Origin: Mycolicibacterium duvalii
GTDB lineage: Bacteria; Actinomycetota; Actinomycetes; Mycobacteriales; Mycobacteriaceae
Assembly (NCBI RefSeq): GCF_010726645.1
Contig: NZ_AP022563.1
Location: 3,658,001 to 3,722,000, forward strand
Reading direction: 5' to 3'
DNA: 64,000 nt
A program made the position numbers and the translations under genes. The notes under the pieces are model-generated. The model saw only the letters and a list, made by a program, of their open reading frames with translations. It was not told the DNA's origin and ran no database searches. Below, in pieces: positions 26,600 through 34,967 of the stretch; position 1 is the first letter of the stretch, and each line of letters opens with the position of its first letter.

Positions 26600-28714
26600 C
26601 TATGTCGGCAGGGATGCGCTGCGGCGTTGGTCGTACATGGCTTGATCGGCGTCGTCGAGCACCGCATCGATGCCGCGGCCGTCGCCGGGCCGGTGCGCGG
26701 CGTACCCGATCGTCAGCGCGATGCGGGTGTCGGTGCCGTCGGGCAGGGTGATGGGGGCCCGCTCCAACTGCGCGGTGATTCGCTCGGCCAGCCGAGCCAA
26801 GCCGGCGTCGTCGACGGTGTCGGTGATGACCAGGAACTCGTCGCCGCCCCACCGGGCCACCAGATCGTCGTCGTCGACGGCGGCCAGCAGCCGGGCGGCG
26901 ACCTCGACCAGCAGGTGGTCGCCGGCGTGGTGGCCGCAGCGGTCGTTGACCGACTTGAAGCGTTCGATGTCGCAGAACAGCACGCCGTAGCCCGCGCCGC
27001 TGGCGTCGAGGTCCTCCAGCCGGCCCCAGCCGGCCGACCGGTTGGCGATCGCGGTCAGCGGGTCGGTGGCGGCTCGGCGGGCCAGTTCGGCCTCGCGCAG
27101 CCGGTCGGCGGTCACGTCGACGATCTGGGAGACGAAACACAATGGTCGGTCGCGGGTGGCGTGCACCAGCACTGCGGTCAGCGCGCACCACACCACGTGG
27201 CCGTCGGCGGCGATGTAGCGCTTGTCCATGCGGTAGGACCGTCGGCGCCCGGTGAGGCAGTCGTTGACCAGCGCCAGGTCTTTGTCCAGGTCGTCGGGGT
27301 GGGTGATCTCCTGAAACGTCATCCCGGCCAGGGTGCGCCTGCTGTAGCCGAGCATCGAGCGCAGCGCCCGGTTGGTGCGCAGGAATGTGCCGTCGAGCCC
27401 GACGACGGCCATGCCGATCGGCGAGTGCGCCAGCGCCAGCTCGAACGGCCGCTCCCCCAGCAGGTCGACGGTGGTCGGGGTCGGCTCGGCGCCGACGGCG
27501 GTGGGGCCGGGCGCGAAGCCGTGGCCGTGCGGCTGGGGCCGGCCCAGGTGGTAGCCCTGGGCCAGCGGGATGCCGGCGGCGGCGACGGCGTCGAGCTCGC
27601 CCTGGGTCTCCACCCCTTCGGCGACGACGGCCGCGCCGATCTGCCCCGCGAATTCCGCGATGGCCCGGGCCAGGCGGCGCCGCGCATCGTCGACGTCGAT
27701 GTGCCGGATGATCGACTGATCGATCTTGACGAACTCCGGGGCCAGTTCCAGCACGTGAGAAAACGATGCGAACCCGGCGCCGACGTCGTCGACGGCCAGC
27801 CGCATGCCCCGGGCCCGGCACGGTTCCAGCACCTCGTCGAGGGCGCCGTAGTCGGGGACGGCGTCATGTTCGGTGATCTCCAGGACCAGGCGCGCCGGGT
27901 CGATCTGGGCGAGCAGATCAGACCACGGCACAGCCAGCGCGGCCGCCGGCGAGATGTTCATCGAGACGAACACATCGGCGGGGAGCTGCGGGATCAACGA
28001 CAGCACGCGGCGCACGATCGCGGTCTCCAGTTCGACGTCGAGCCCCAGCAGCGCGGCCTGGGTGAAGAACGCGTCGGGCTGGAACGGTTCGCACGGGAAC
28101 CGGGACAACGCTTCGACGCCGACCACCCTGCCGGTCTCTGCGTCGTAGAGCGCCTGGAACACGACCTCGAAGTCGTGGTCGCAGACCACCCGCCGGATCG
28201 CTTTGCGCTGTTCAGCGGTCGGGTCGGCGCCGCGCGGCGGGGTGTCGACCAACGTGCCGATCAGGTCGGCGACCTGTTTGACGACGCGCAGGTCGTCGTC
28301 GGCGAGGTAGGGCTTGGCCTGCTGGCTGGCCACACAGACCATGCCGACCATCGCCCCCGACTGGCTGAGCACCGGCACCCCGACGTAGGCGCCGATGTTG
28401 GCCACGCTGGTGATGGGCAGCGCCGCGGTGATCTGGTTGGCCGCGGTGTCGGGGATGACCGCCGGCAGCCGGCCGTCGATGACCCGCACGCAGTAGGACT
28501 CCGACAGCCGGGAGCGCTGTCCCGGCGAGACGTCCAGCGCGTCGGCCGCGCCGTCGAGCACCTCGATGACCTGCATGCCGTCGTGGAACGACGACAGCCA
28601 CGCGATATCGAGCCCCAGCCGCTGGCGCACGACACCCAGCAAGGTGCGCGCCAGGTCCACCGGGATCTCTGGCCGCTCCGCGGTGAATCCGAGATTCACC
28701 TGGTCGAGGGGCAT
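26600..28714 (-). CDS. GAF-EAL-PAS-GGDEF c-di-GMP enzyme
   Basis: 704 residues in an unusual order. GAF sensor at about 15-150; EAL phosphodiesterase at about 165-400 with GVEALSRF, NISPAAALA, EITEH, DDVGAGFASF, KIDQSIIRH and EGVETQGE all intact; PAS at about 425-530 (LALAHSPIGMAVVGLDGTFLRTNRAL); GGDEF cyclase at about 545-700 with RWGGDEFLVI. Both catalytic halves look functional, so it could make and break c-di-GMP. ATG 28714 was chosen because the GAF domain follows; an upstream open frame to 28852 is implausible. No Shine-Dalgarno: AT-rich TTATTATTTTTT lies directly before the ATG, suggesting a leaderless or nearly leaderless mRNA. Confidence 0.88.
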   Translation of the reverse strand: MPLDQVNLGFTAERPEIPVDLARTLLGVVRQRLGLDIAWLSSFHDGMQVIEVLDGAADALDVSPGQRSRLSESYCVRVIDGRLPAVIPDTAANQITAALPITSVANIGAYVGVPVLSQSGAMVGMVCVASQQAKPYLADDDLRVVKQVADLIGTLVDTPPRGADPTAEQRKAIRRVVCDHDFEVVFQALYDAETGRVVGVEALSRFPCEPFQPDAFFTQAALLGLDVELETAIVRRVLSLIPQLPADVFVSMNISPAAALAVPWSDLLAQIDPARLVLEITEHDAVPDYGALDEVLEPCRARGMRLAVDDVGAGFASFSHVLELAPEFVKIDQSIIRHIDVDDARRRLARAIAEFAGQIGAAVVAEGVETQGELDAVAAAGIPLAQGYHLGRPQPHGHGFAPGPTAVGAEPTPTTVDLLGERPFELALAHSPIGMAVVGLDGTFLRTNRALRSMLGYSRRTLAGMTFQEITHPDDLDKDLALVNDCLTGRRRSYRMDKRYIAADGHVVWCALTAVLVHATRDRPLCFVSQIVDVTADRLREAELARRAATDPLTAIANRSAGWGRLEDLDASGAGYGVLFCDIERFKSVNDRCGHHAGDHLLVEVAARLLAAVDDDDLVARWGGDEFLVITDTVDDAGLARLAERITAQLERAPITLPDGTDTRIALTIGYAAHRPGDGRGIDAVLDDADQAMYDQRRSASLPT

Positions 28715-28745
28715 GGCAAAAAATAATAAGCGCGACAATAAGCGC
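28682..28745. repeat. Start-region hairpin and 9-bp direct repeat at the GGDEF gene
   Basis: AATAAGCGC occurs at 28725-28733 and again at 28737-28745 (12-bp period) just upstream of the ATG. Within codons 6-11, GGTGAATC (28682-28689) and GATTCACC (28693-28700) form a perfect 8-bp hairpin with a 3-nt loop. Placed 14-33 bases after the ATG of a possibly leaderless mRNA, it could gate translation. Confidence 0.5.
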
Positions 28746-29024
28746 CGCGCCGCGCAACACCCGATCTTGTTCCGATGGCGCACGCTGCCAGAACGGGCGC
28801 TCCGGGCTGCGGGAGCAGTCGAGTGGCTGACGCAGCGGTGACCGGTCGGCAAATTTCGGGGACACTCGTCGCGTATTCGGCGACCTGTCGCGCCCGTGTG
28901 CGTGGCGACGAATGTCCCGGTGAGACCGGCCGTGAACGCGTCTCCGCGGGTCGAGCCGGCCCGGGTTGTCAGACCCTACGCATACATTTCCGGCACACCT
29001 ATCCAGTTCGGGGAGGAGACGGAT
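28746..29024. other. Divergent intergenic region
   Basis: The rest of the about 310-bp gap between the GGDEF gene and the RNase H-like gene. It must contain both promoters. No further gene, RNA or repeat is evident. Confidence 0.5.
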
Positions 29025-29951
29025 ATGGCACCCAAATCCGCACCCGGCGCCATGCCGGTCGACATCGTCCCGGCGCGGCCCCGCCCGGCCACGACGGTCG
29101 CGCTCGCGGTGACGCGACACGGCGAGACCGCGTTCCGGTACTCGGCGGCTTCCGTCGGGCAGCGCTGGGCCGGGACCGTGGAGGCCGAGTGCGTCGACAC
29201 CGCGTCCCTCGACGCCATCCGGCGCATCCGCGAGGAGTCGGAGGCGGAGAGGATCCGGTTCCTGATCCGGATGCCGGGTCGCAGCCTGTTGTGGGCGCTG
29301 CGCGACGAGATCGAACTGCTGATGCCCGGTGTCTGGGTCGAGCGGCCCCGGCTCGCCGACGAGGCGTTGGTCCGGCAGGCGTGGGCGGGTCTGCGGGAGC
29401 CCGCGCCAACGGCGGCCGAACCGGTGTGGGTGGCCACCGACGGCTCGGTGCGGGGCAAGTTCACCGGCTACGGCTGGCTGGCGTCCTCGGGCGAGTACGG
29501 CTTGCAGGGCTTCCGGCACTCGACGAAGCTGATCGGTCCGCACGTGGTGCTCGTCGCCGAGTTGCGCGCGATCGGGGCGGCCGTGCAGAAGCTGCGCGGC
29601 CGCGACATCACCGTGCTCAGCGACTGCAAACCCGCGGTGGCGATGGTGCGGCGGTGGCTGGCCGGCGAGGACCTGCTGCCCGAGGGCTACACCGCCTACC
29701 GGGAGAGCGGCCGCACGCCCAGTCTGGTGCGCGCGCAGCGCATGATCTTCGAGGAGCGCGACCGGATCACGCCGGTCTGGGTGAAAGGCCACCAGGGCGA
29801 GCCGCTCAACGAGGGCGCCGACGCGCTGGCCCGGCTGGCCTCACGATATGCACTGGGCGACAGCGCTCTTGACAGTGTCGAGTACCACCGCCGCGCCGCC
29901 GATCTGGCGGCGACGTTCGCGCGAGAGTTCACCCGGGCGCGCACGGCGTAG
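29025..29951 (+). CDS. RNase H-like protein with extra N-terminal domain
   Basis: 308 residues. The C-terminal half (about 135-285) is an RNase HI fold with all four acidic residues in context: VWVATDGSVRG (first Asp), VVLVAELRAIGAAV (Glu), ITVLSDCKPAVAMV (Asp), and NEGADALARLA (last Asp), after VWVKGHQGEP. It should cut RNA in RNA-DNA hybrids or act on a special substrate. The N-terminal about 125 residues (TTVALAVTRHGETAFRY...FLIRMPGRSLLWALRDE) are not recognised. ATG 29025 is set by GGGGAGGAG just upstream. Confidence 0.8.
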   Translation: MAPKSAPGAMPVDIVPARPRPATTVALAVTRHGETAFRYSAASVGQRWAGTVEAECVDTASLDAIRRIREESEAERIRFLIRMPGRSLLWALRDEIELLMPGVWVERPRLADEALVRQAWAGLREPAPTAAEPVWVATDGSVRGKFTGYGWLASSGEYGLQGFRHSTKLIGPHVVLVAELRAIGAAVQKLRGRDITVLSDCKPAVAMVRRWLAGEDLLPEGYTAYRESGRTPSLVRAQRMIFEERDRITPVWVKGHQGEPLNEGADALARLASRYALGDSALDSVEYHRRAADLAATFAREFTRARTA

Positions 29952-30040
29952 CGCGGGCTGTCCGGACGAATTGGCGTCAGGGCCCCCCACCGTCGTCCGT
30001 TAGGTTGATAACGGCATCGAAGGCATGGGGAGGGGGATGG

Positions 30041-31405
30041 ATGCTGCCGTCACGGTCCCGGTTGACCAGCTGGGCTCCCGATGATCTGCATTCGACTGGG
30101 GCTGCGGTCATCTCGTCCGGCCAGAGCCTGCAGTCTGTCGTGGGCCGACTCAGTGCCAATCTCACAGCCATGCCCGAAGCCCGCTCCTGGGGGGGACGCG
30201 CCCACGACGCGGCCGAAGCGATGTTCGAACGCGCACACGCTGACGCGCGCCGCTTCGCCGACTGCACTGCCGCAATCGGTCAGATACTTCATGACGGGGC
30301 TGACTCGCTGGGCCCCGCACGGCGGGCGTTGTTGGACAAGGCCGACGAGATCGACCTCGGCGAGCTGTATGTGACCGAGCAGTGGGTGGTGCTCATCCGC
30401 CCCGCCGCGCTGTCCGCGGAGAAGGTCGCGGCCCTGCTCGAGCAGGCTGCGTCCGAGCAGGCCATCGTCAATGAGTTGCTGAACGCTGTCGGAGACGCCG
30501 ACGACACCACCGCCGAGAAACTCTGCGCTGCAATGGAACCGTTGGGCGCCGGCGAGCCGATGCTCAACGGCTTGGGCGGTCTTCTGCTGCCAGGCGCGGG
30601 AAAGCCCGACGATGAAGTGCCCAACCCGCGCGAGCCCCTGGGGCTCCTTCAGCAGTCGATGCTGCGCGGGGAGGACATGGCCACCACCGTCCGCGACACG
30701 AAGGAGGAGATCGTCAATGGCGACGAGTTCCGGAAGACCCTCGTCATGCAGGACGGCAGCAAGCACGTGGTGTGGGAGTACGGCTCCGAGGATTACCCCA
30801 CGGTGAGCCAGATGCATTACGACCCCGAGGGAGAGGTCGTTTCCAGTGCGATGTCATGGACGACGATCGACGGTGTCCGCAAGACGGAGATCGAGTGGCC
30901 CGACGGCACGATCTTCACCGCGACGGAGACGCCCGACGGTGTCCGCACGGCGGGCTTCACGCTGGCTGATGGCCGCCACGGCGTGCTGCCGCCGGACAAC
31001 CCGTTCTTCACCGGCCCGGTACCGACCGTGGTCGGCGGCGCTCTGACCGGGTTGGACGCGCACGTCGGCCGTGGTGGCCGGCTGCCGATGGTGTCGATGG
31101 ACGCGGCCGAGAGCGTCGGCAAGGGCGCGAAATTCGGTGGGCCTGCCGTCGGCATCCTCAGCACGATCTATTCGATGGCCGCGGCCGAGACGCCCTACGA
31201 GCGCTGCGTCAACGGTTTCGCCGGCGGCTTCAAGGTGGTCGGCGAGGTTGGTGGCGCCGCGGGCGGGGGCGCTGCCGGTCTGATGATTCCCAACCCGGCG
31301 GTACAGGCCGTCGCGGTGCCCACCCTTGCGGTAGGCGGTTCTCTGCTTGTCGGCGAAGGAATGGAGTCGCTCGGCACGAAGGTAGGAGAAATGTTTTGTC
31401 GGTAG
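30041..31405 (+). CDS. WXG-like secreted effector candidate
   Basis: 454 residues. The N-terminus has a helical hairpin with a W-x-G turn (ARSWGGRAHDAAEAMFERA, about 50-70), as in WXG100-type ESX substrates, but is followed by long extra domains. A beta-rich middle (YPTVSQMHYDPEGE, VRKTEIEWPDGTIFTATETPDGVRTAGFTL) resembles YD/RHS-like repeats. The C-terminus is glycine-rich and hydrophobic (GGAAGGGAAGLMIP, VAVPTLAVGGSLLVGEGM), which could span or insert into a membrane. ATG 30041 follows GGGGAGGGGG. The next gene overlaps by 10 bases and encodes a 4-TM protein, as in effector-immunity pairs. No toxin catalytic motif is recognised, so the effector role is inference. Confidence 0.65.
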   Translation: MLPSRSRLTSWAPDDLHSTGAAVISSGQSLQSVVGRLSANLTAMPEARSWGGRAHDAAEAMFERAHADARRFADCTAAIGQILHDGADSLGPARRALLDKADEIDLGELYVTEQWVVLIRPAALSAEKVAALLEQAASEQAIVNELLNAVGDADDTTAEKLCAAMEPLGAGEPMLNGLGGLLLPGAGKPDDEVPNPREPLGLLQQSMLRGEDMATTVRDTKEEIVNGDEFRKTLVMQDGSKHVVWEYGSEDYPTVSQMHYDPEGEVVSSAMSWTTIDGVRKTEIEWPDGTIFTATETPDGVRTAGFTLADGRHGVLPPDNPFFTGPVPTVVGGALTGLDAHVGRGGRLPMVSMDAAESVGKGAKFGGPAVGILSTIYSMAAAETPYERCVNGFAGGFKVVGEVGGAAGGGAAGLMIPNPAVQAVAVPTLAVGGSLLVGEGMESLGTKVGEMFCR

Positions 31406-32169
31406 GCAAACTGCCGAAGCCCGCGAACTGGCCCATGCGCCGGGCCCCCTTGGTCCTCGGCTTGTGCATGCTCCTGGCAGGGGGCATCTACGGCATCGTC
31501 CAGACGGCCGAGGCGGTCGGTCGGGAAGATCCTCCCGCGACACTCATCGCGGTCGGCTTCACCGTCTGGACGCTGGGTGTCCTCGCCGGTCTCGTCGTCG
31601 GAAGGCTCCGTTCGCACCGATTGGTCGGCGAAGTCGAAGAATCAGGAATTACCTTCCGGGCAGACACCGTGGCCACTGTGCTGCTCGGGTTCAGTTTCGC
31701 CGGCGCTGCCATGACATTTGGCCTGCTCCTTGTGTACCGAGGACGCGACGGCGCTCCCCTGCCCTTCTCGACCGCCGACCGACTCAATCAGCCCGCGGTC
31801 CTGTCAACGTTGCTTGTGCTGTCGCTCCTTTGTGTGGCTGCCATCCTCGTTCACGGAAGGGGCCGTTTGCGCTTGACCCCTATGGAGATCGAGAACATCG
31901 AGGTCCTGGCGGTCCGCACCGCATCTTGGGATGATGTCACCGACGTCACCGACACGGCACCGCAATTTCGCGGCGGTAAGGCGATCTCGATTCACATCCG
32001 AGATGTCCGCAAGCCTTTCGCAATCGGCAACGCCAGTGGGTACGCAACCAACGGCGCCGCGCTGTACTGGATGATCCGGCACTACTGGCTACATCCGGAG
32101 AACCGCGGTGAACTTGCCGACGGTCGGGCGCTCGAACGGCTGAGGAACGAGAACTTTCCAATTGAATAG
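31396..32169 (+). CDS. 4-TM membrane protein, candidate immunity partner
   Basis: 257 residues. Four TM helices (about 15-35, 48-70, 90-115, 132-152) are followed by a soluble C-terminal domain of about 100 residues (AVRTASWDDVTDVTDTAPQF, ISIHIRDVRKPFAIGNASG). The rare TTG start at 31396 is supported by AGGAG (31384-31388) at ideal spacing, and the gene overlaps the preceding one by 10 bases. The coupled translation and membrane location are what is expected of an immunity protein for a membrane-acting toxin. No homolog family recognised. Confidence 0.65.
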   Translation: MSVGKLPKPANWPMRRAPLVLGLCMLLAGGIYGIVQTAEAVGREDPPATLIAVGFTVWTLGVLAGLVVGRLRSHRLVGEVEESGITFRADTVATVLLGFSFAGAAMTFGLLLVYRGRDGAPLPFSTADRLNQPAVLSTLLVLSLLCVAAILVHGRGRLRLTPMEIENIEVLAVRTASWDDVTDVTDTAPQFRGGKAISIHIRDVRKPFAIGNASGYATNGAALYWMIRHYWLHPENRGELADGRALERLRNENFPIE

Positions 32170-32221
32170 ATCGAGGCGGTGATGATGTCAACACCGCACT
32201 ACCGAGTGACTTCCGCTGCGA

Positions 32222-34033
32222 TCACACTGTGCCCGTCGGCATTTCCACGCCCGGCGGCAACGCGATCTGGGCCATCGAGCCCATGATGGGCGGCTGGTTA
32301 CGGAAGACGACGATGGCGCCTGTCGCCGAAGCCTGCGACAGCGCCACGTCGAGCGCTAATCCTGTCGTGTCGTCATCGAGGTCAAAGTTCAGGTAGGCAG
32401 AATGCCGGCGCTCGCGATGGCAACGCGCGATCATCATGTTCGCCACATGATGGCCTTCCTCGCGATACCGCGCCACCGCTGCGGCGTCTCGCTCTTGTTC
32501 GTTGTCCCGCTCCATGAGCTCCAGCGCCATCAGCTGCGGTCCGGTCACCATCAACCCCGCCGCGAGGTAGACCGTCGACACGACCTCCAGCGTTTCGAGT
32601 TGGGTCACCGCCGACCGGGTGTTGTCGATGACCACATGCAGCACGTATCCGCGACGGGTCAGCTCGTGTAGGACCGCTCCTGCGCTCGCGGATACGTAAC
32701 GTCCGGCGGTGATTGACCAACGGATGCCGTGGACACAGCTCTTGTACAGGTCGTCGACCATGAAAAGCGCGGTGGCCGCCAGCCATCCGTCATCGAGTTG
32801 GCGAACTGCAGCGCCGAGTCGCTGGCTCACGGTGGCCAAGAATTCTGATTGCTCGGCCTCGGAAAGGGTCTCCAGCCGTTCGACAGCGGCGTTGATCGCT
32901 GCGGTTTCGGGGTCCCACGCTGACGCCAACGCGCCGAAGGCCGATTCGATTGATTCTGGCGGCATGGGCCTGTCGCCGTCAGTCACGTGACTGTCTCTCT
33001 TCTGTCGAGGATCCGTTGTGATTCCGCGGAGTCGGTCGACGCGGAAGTAGTTCTCGGGTCGGATGCGGTCCTCCCCCGACCAGCGGTAGGCGAACAGGGT
33101 GCCGGCCTTCACCGCACTGAAGTCCACGCACGCGGTGTAGTCGGTCCAGTCGTGCAGGCGGCGCGGCTGCCCGGAGCGCCAGTAGTGGCCGTAGAAGACC
33201 GGCACCTCGTGGGTGTAGACGTAGGCGCGGTGCTCGGCTGCCACCTCGAGGTCTGGCAGGTCGGGATATGGCTCGCCGGCTTCGGTGGTGAAGTTGCCGT
33301 CCATCTCGGCGAGACTCCGCAACGTCGAAGCGTCGCCGTTCCACCAGGACATCCGGGCCCGGTCACGCAGGTGCCCGTCCTTGTCGCGGTAGGAGGGTTG
33401 GTCATGGTCCGCGAGGCTGATCTCGGGGCCTTTTAGCAGGGTCTCCACGGCGTCGTAGAGCGGATCGCCTTCGGTGGACGCCCGCGCCAGCTGGTCGACC
33501 GTGGTGAACTTGTCGCCGCCCAGCTCGCGCTGCAGGACGGCGATGGAGTCCTCGTGCCAGCAGGCGTGCACGACGCGGATGTCGCCTAGGTCGAGCCACA
33601 GCGGCTGAATCCAGAACCACTTCAGGTAGAAGTCGCGCTGGTCGGCGCTGAGCTGTTTGAGGAACGCGGCGTGCTGGTCTGCGTTCTTCGCCGACCGTGG
33701 GTCGTCCGAGTCGTCGTGCGGCCGCAGGAATTTCCCGGGCTTGTCCGGCCACTCGGTGGCGTAGGCCATCGCGTTGAATTCGTGGTTTCCCAGGACCATT
33801 CGCGCGGTGCCGGCGTCGACCATCGCTTTGACGGTCTCCAGCACCTGTTTCTGCTGGGGGCCGCGGTCGATCAGGTCGCCGACGAAGATCGCCGTCCGGG
33901 TGGGGTGCGCGTACGCGCCGCCGGGCCCGGTGGGCTGGTAGCCCATGGCGTCGAGCAGCTCGTGCAGTGCGTCGGCGCAGCCGTGGACGTCCCCGATGAC
34001 GTCGTACCCCGCGGTGTCGAGGTGTGCCCTCAT
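32222..34033 (-). CDS. PPP-type metallophosphoesterase with unknown C-terminal domain
   Basis: 603 residues. The N-terminal about 330 residues are a PrpE/PPP-type calcineurin-like phosphatase with GDVHGC (DxH), GDLIDRGP, GNHEF and HACWH, so the di-metal site is complete. A linker (about 345-370) leads to about 230 residues without recognised motif, with helical and beta segments (YVLHVVIDNTRSAVTQLETLEV, SAYLNFDLDDDTTGLALDVAL). The family removes phosphate from proteins, nucleotides or RNA ends. ATG 34033 was chosen (AAAAGGGGG upstream); ATG 34048 is equally possible. It is divergent from the riboswitch-controlled Cys-rich gene. Confidence 0.8.
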   Translation of the reverse strand: MRAHLDTAGYDVIGDVHGCADALHELLDAMGYQPTGPGGAYAHPTRTAIFVGDLIDRGPQQKQVLETVKAMVDAGTARMVLGNHEFNAMAYATEWPDKPGKFLRPHDDSDDPRSAKNADQHAAFLKQLSADQRDFYLKWFWIQPLWLDLGDIRVVHACWHEDSIAVLQRELGGDKFTTVDQLARASTEGDPLYDAVETLLKGPEISLADHDQPSYRDKDGHLRDRARMSWWNGDASTLRSLAEMDGNFTTEAGEPYPDLPDLEVAAEHRAYVYTHEVPVFYGHYWRSGQPRRLHDWTDYTACVDFSAVKAGTLFAYRWSGEDRIRPENYFRVDRLRGITTDPRQKRDSHVTDGDRPMPPESIESAFGALASAWDPETAAINAAVERLETLSEAEQSEFLATVSQRLGAAVRQLDDGWLAATALFMVDDLYKSCVHGIRWSITAGRYVSASAGAVLHELTRRGYVLHVVIDNTRSAVTQLETLEVVSTVYLAAGLMVTGPQLMALELMERDNEQERDAAAVARYREEGHHVANMMIARCHRERRHSAYLNFDLDDDTTGLALDVALSQASATGAIVVFRNQPPIMGSMAQIALPPGVEMPTGTV

Positions 34034-34184
34034 GTTCCCCCTTTTCATTGGCCCCTTGTTCAGAGGCGTGGCTTGGTCGCGTGGGGCATCTGCTGTGCGG
34101 CGCGGGGATGCCTGACCTCAACCGTGGGGCGGAAGCGCTTCCCACGTTCGCACCGGTCCGACAACTACACGCTAGCAAGGGCTA

Positions 34185-34212
34185 CTGACATGTCCGTGGC
34201 ATCGTCTATCCT
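34185..34212 (+). promoter_or_regulatory. Promoter of the SAM-IV leader
   Basis: CTGACA (34185-34190, -35) and TATCCT (34207-34212, -10) are 16 bp apart. The predicted transcription start (34218-34220) falls exactly on the 5' strand of riboswitch helix P1, which strongly supports both calls. Confidence 0.65.
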
Positions 34213-34218
34213 GGGGTC

Positions 34219-34336
34219 AGCTCACGAGCGGACGGCTGTTCGGGTACCTGGCCCGTCGTCCCGGCAACCGCGCGACCACCGCACGGTGCCCCAGGGGAAG
34301 AGCGGGTACGCCGCAGGCGTGCAAGCGGTGGGCGCC
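34219..34336 (+). promoter_or_regulatory. SAM-IV-like riboswitch
   Basis: The leader matches the S-adenosylmethionine class IV aptamer (SAM clan, known from actinomycetes). P1 is GCTC (34220-34223) with GAGC (34300-34303). ACGAGCG (34224-34230) follows P1. P2 pairs GACGGC (34231-34236) with GTCGTC (34255-34260), with an inner GGG/CCC (34242-34244/34252-34254). The invariant CCGGCAACC (34261-34269) and GGTGCCCC (34285-34292) flank P3. After P1 comes hairpin P5, ACGCC/GGCGT (34308-34312/34316-34320), then GCAAGCG (34321-34327), the same run found 3' of P5 in known SAM-IV RNAs. The controlled gene starts at 34368; translation control is likely, as no T-run terminator is seen. Confidence 0.7.
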
Positions 34337-34367
34337 CGAGGGTGGCGTCGCCAGAGATGGCACTGCG

Positions 34368-34967
34368 ATGACCGGAAACGATGATATGTCGACTGATACT
34401 GCTGAGCGACAACGGATTACCGAGCTTTCGGTGCATATCCCGTGCGGCGGAATCTGCGGCCCGGTGCGTCGCGCGGGGTCGGTGACGGCGATGCTTTGGC
34501 AGTCGTGCCGCTGCGAGGACGTCCCCGTGAAGTGGGCGTGGGCCGACGTGTCCCGAGAGTGCGACCTGTGCGTCATCTGCTTCCGGGCGACCGCGGGCGG
34601 GCCGTCCCGCTGGTCGTGGTTGGCGTGCGCGGACTGCCGTGCGGTCAACTCCTCTGCACGACGGCGATGGGGGGTCGAACCGTTGAACCTCGGTCGGCAC
34701 AGCCTGATGAACGGCATCGGAGTGCGCCTCAACGCCAGCCCCGAGGTTCAGGAGCGCCAGCTGGCGCGGCTGGACGATTTCCGGCGGGGTGATCAGCGGT
34801 TGCGTGACTGGAAAAGGCATGAATACCCTCGGTTGGCAGCCAGTTTCGATCGCGGTGCGGACGTTCCGCTGCGCATTTGGCAGCAGGTGCATCCGCCGAG
34901 TCCCGAAGCGTCACGCGACGCGTTCGCCCGGCTGCTTGCCGGGTCGTCGCGGCCTCAGTCTTCGTGA
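34368..34967 (+). CDS. Cys-rich zinc-binding-type protein under SAM-IV control
   Basis: 199 residues, with an alternative ATG at 34386. The first half holds several Cys pairs: CGGIC (about 26-30), CRCE (about 47), CDLCVIC (about 66-72) and CADC (about 87-90), suggesting one or two zinc ribbons. The second half is basic and helical (NASPEVQERQLARLDDFRRGDQRLRDWKR). Conserved in mycobacteria as a hypothetical, as far as I recall. It is the only gene downstream of the SAM-IV-like leader, so its expression should fall when SAM is high. It overlaps the convergent NrtR gene by 13 bases. Confidence 0.7.
   Translation: MTGNDDMSTDTAERQRITELSVHIPCGGICGPVRRAGSVTAMLWQSCRCEDVPVKWAWADVSRECDLCVICFRATAGGPSRWSWLACADCRAVNSSARRRWGVEPLNLGRHSLMNGIGVRLNASPEVQERQLARLDDFRRGDQRLRDWKRHEYPRLAASFDRGADVPLRIWQQVHPPSPEASRDAFARLLAGSSRPQSS

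Noticed and set aside
25574..28726. Plus-strand 1050-codon open frame
   Set aside because: Shadow of the MscS and GGDEF-EAL genes, whose catalytic motifs are intact on the minus strand.
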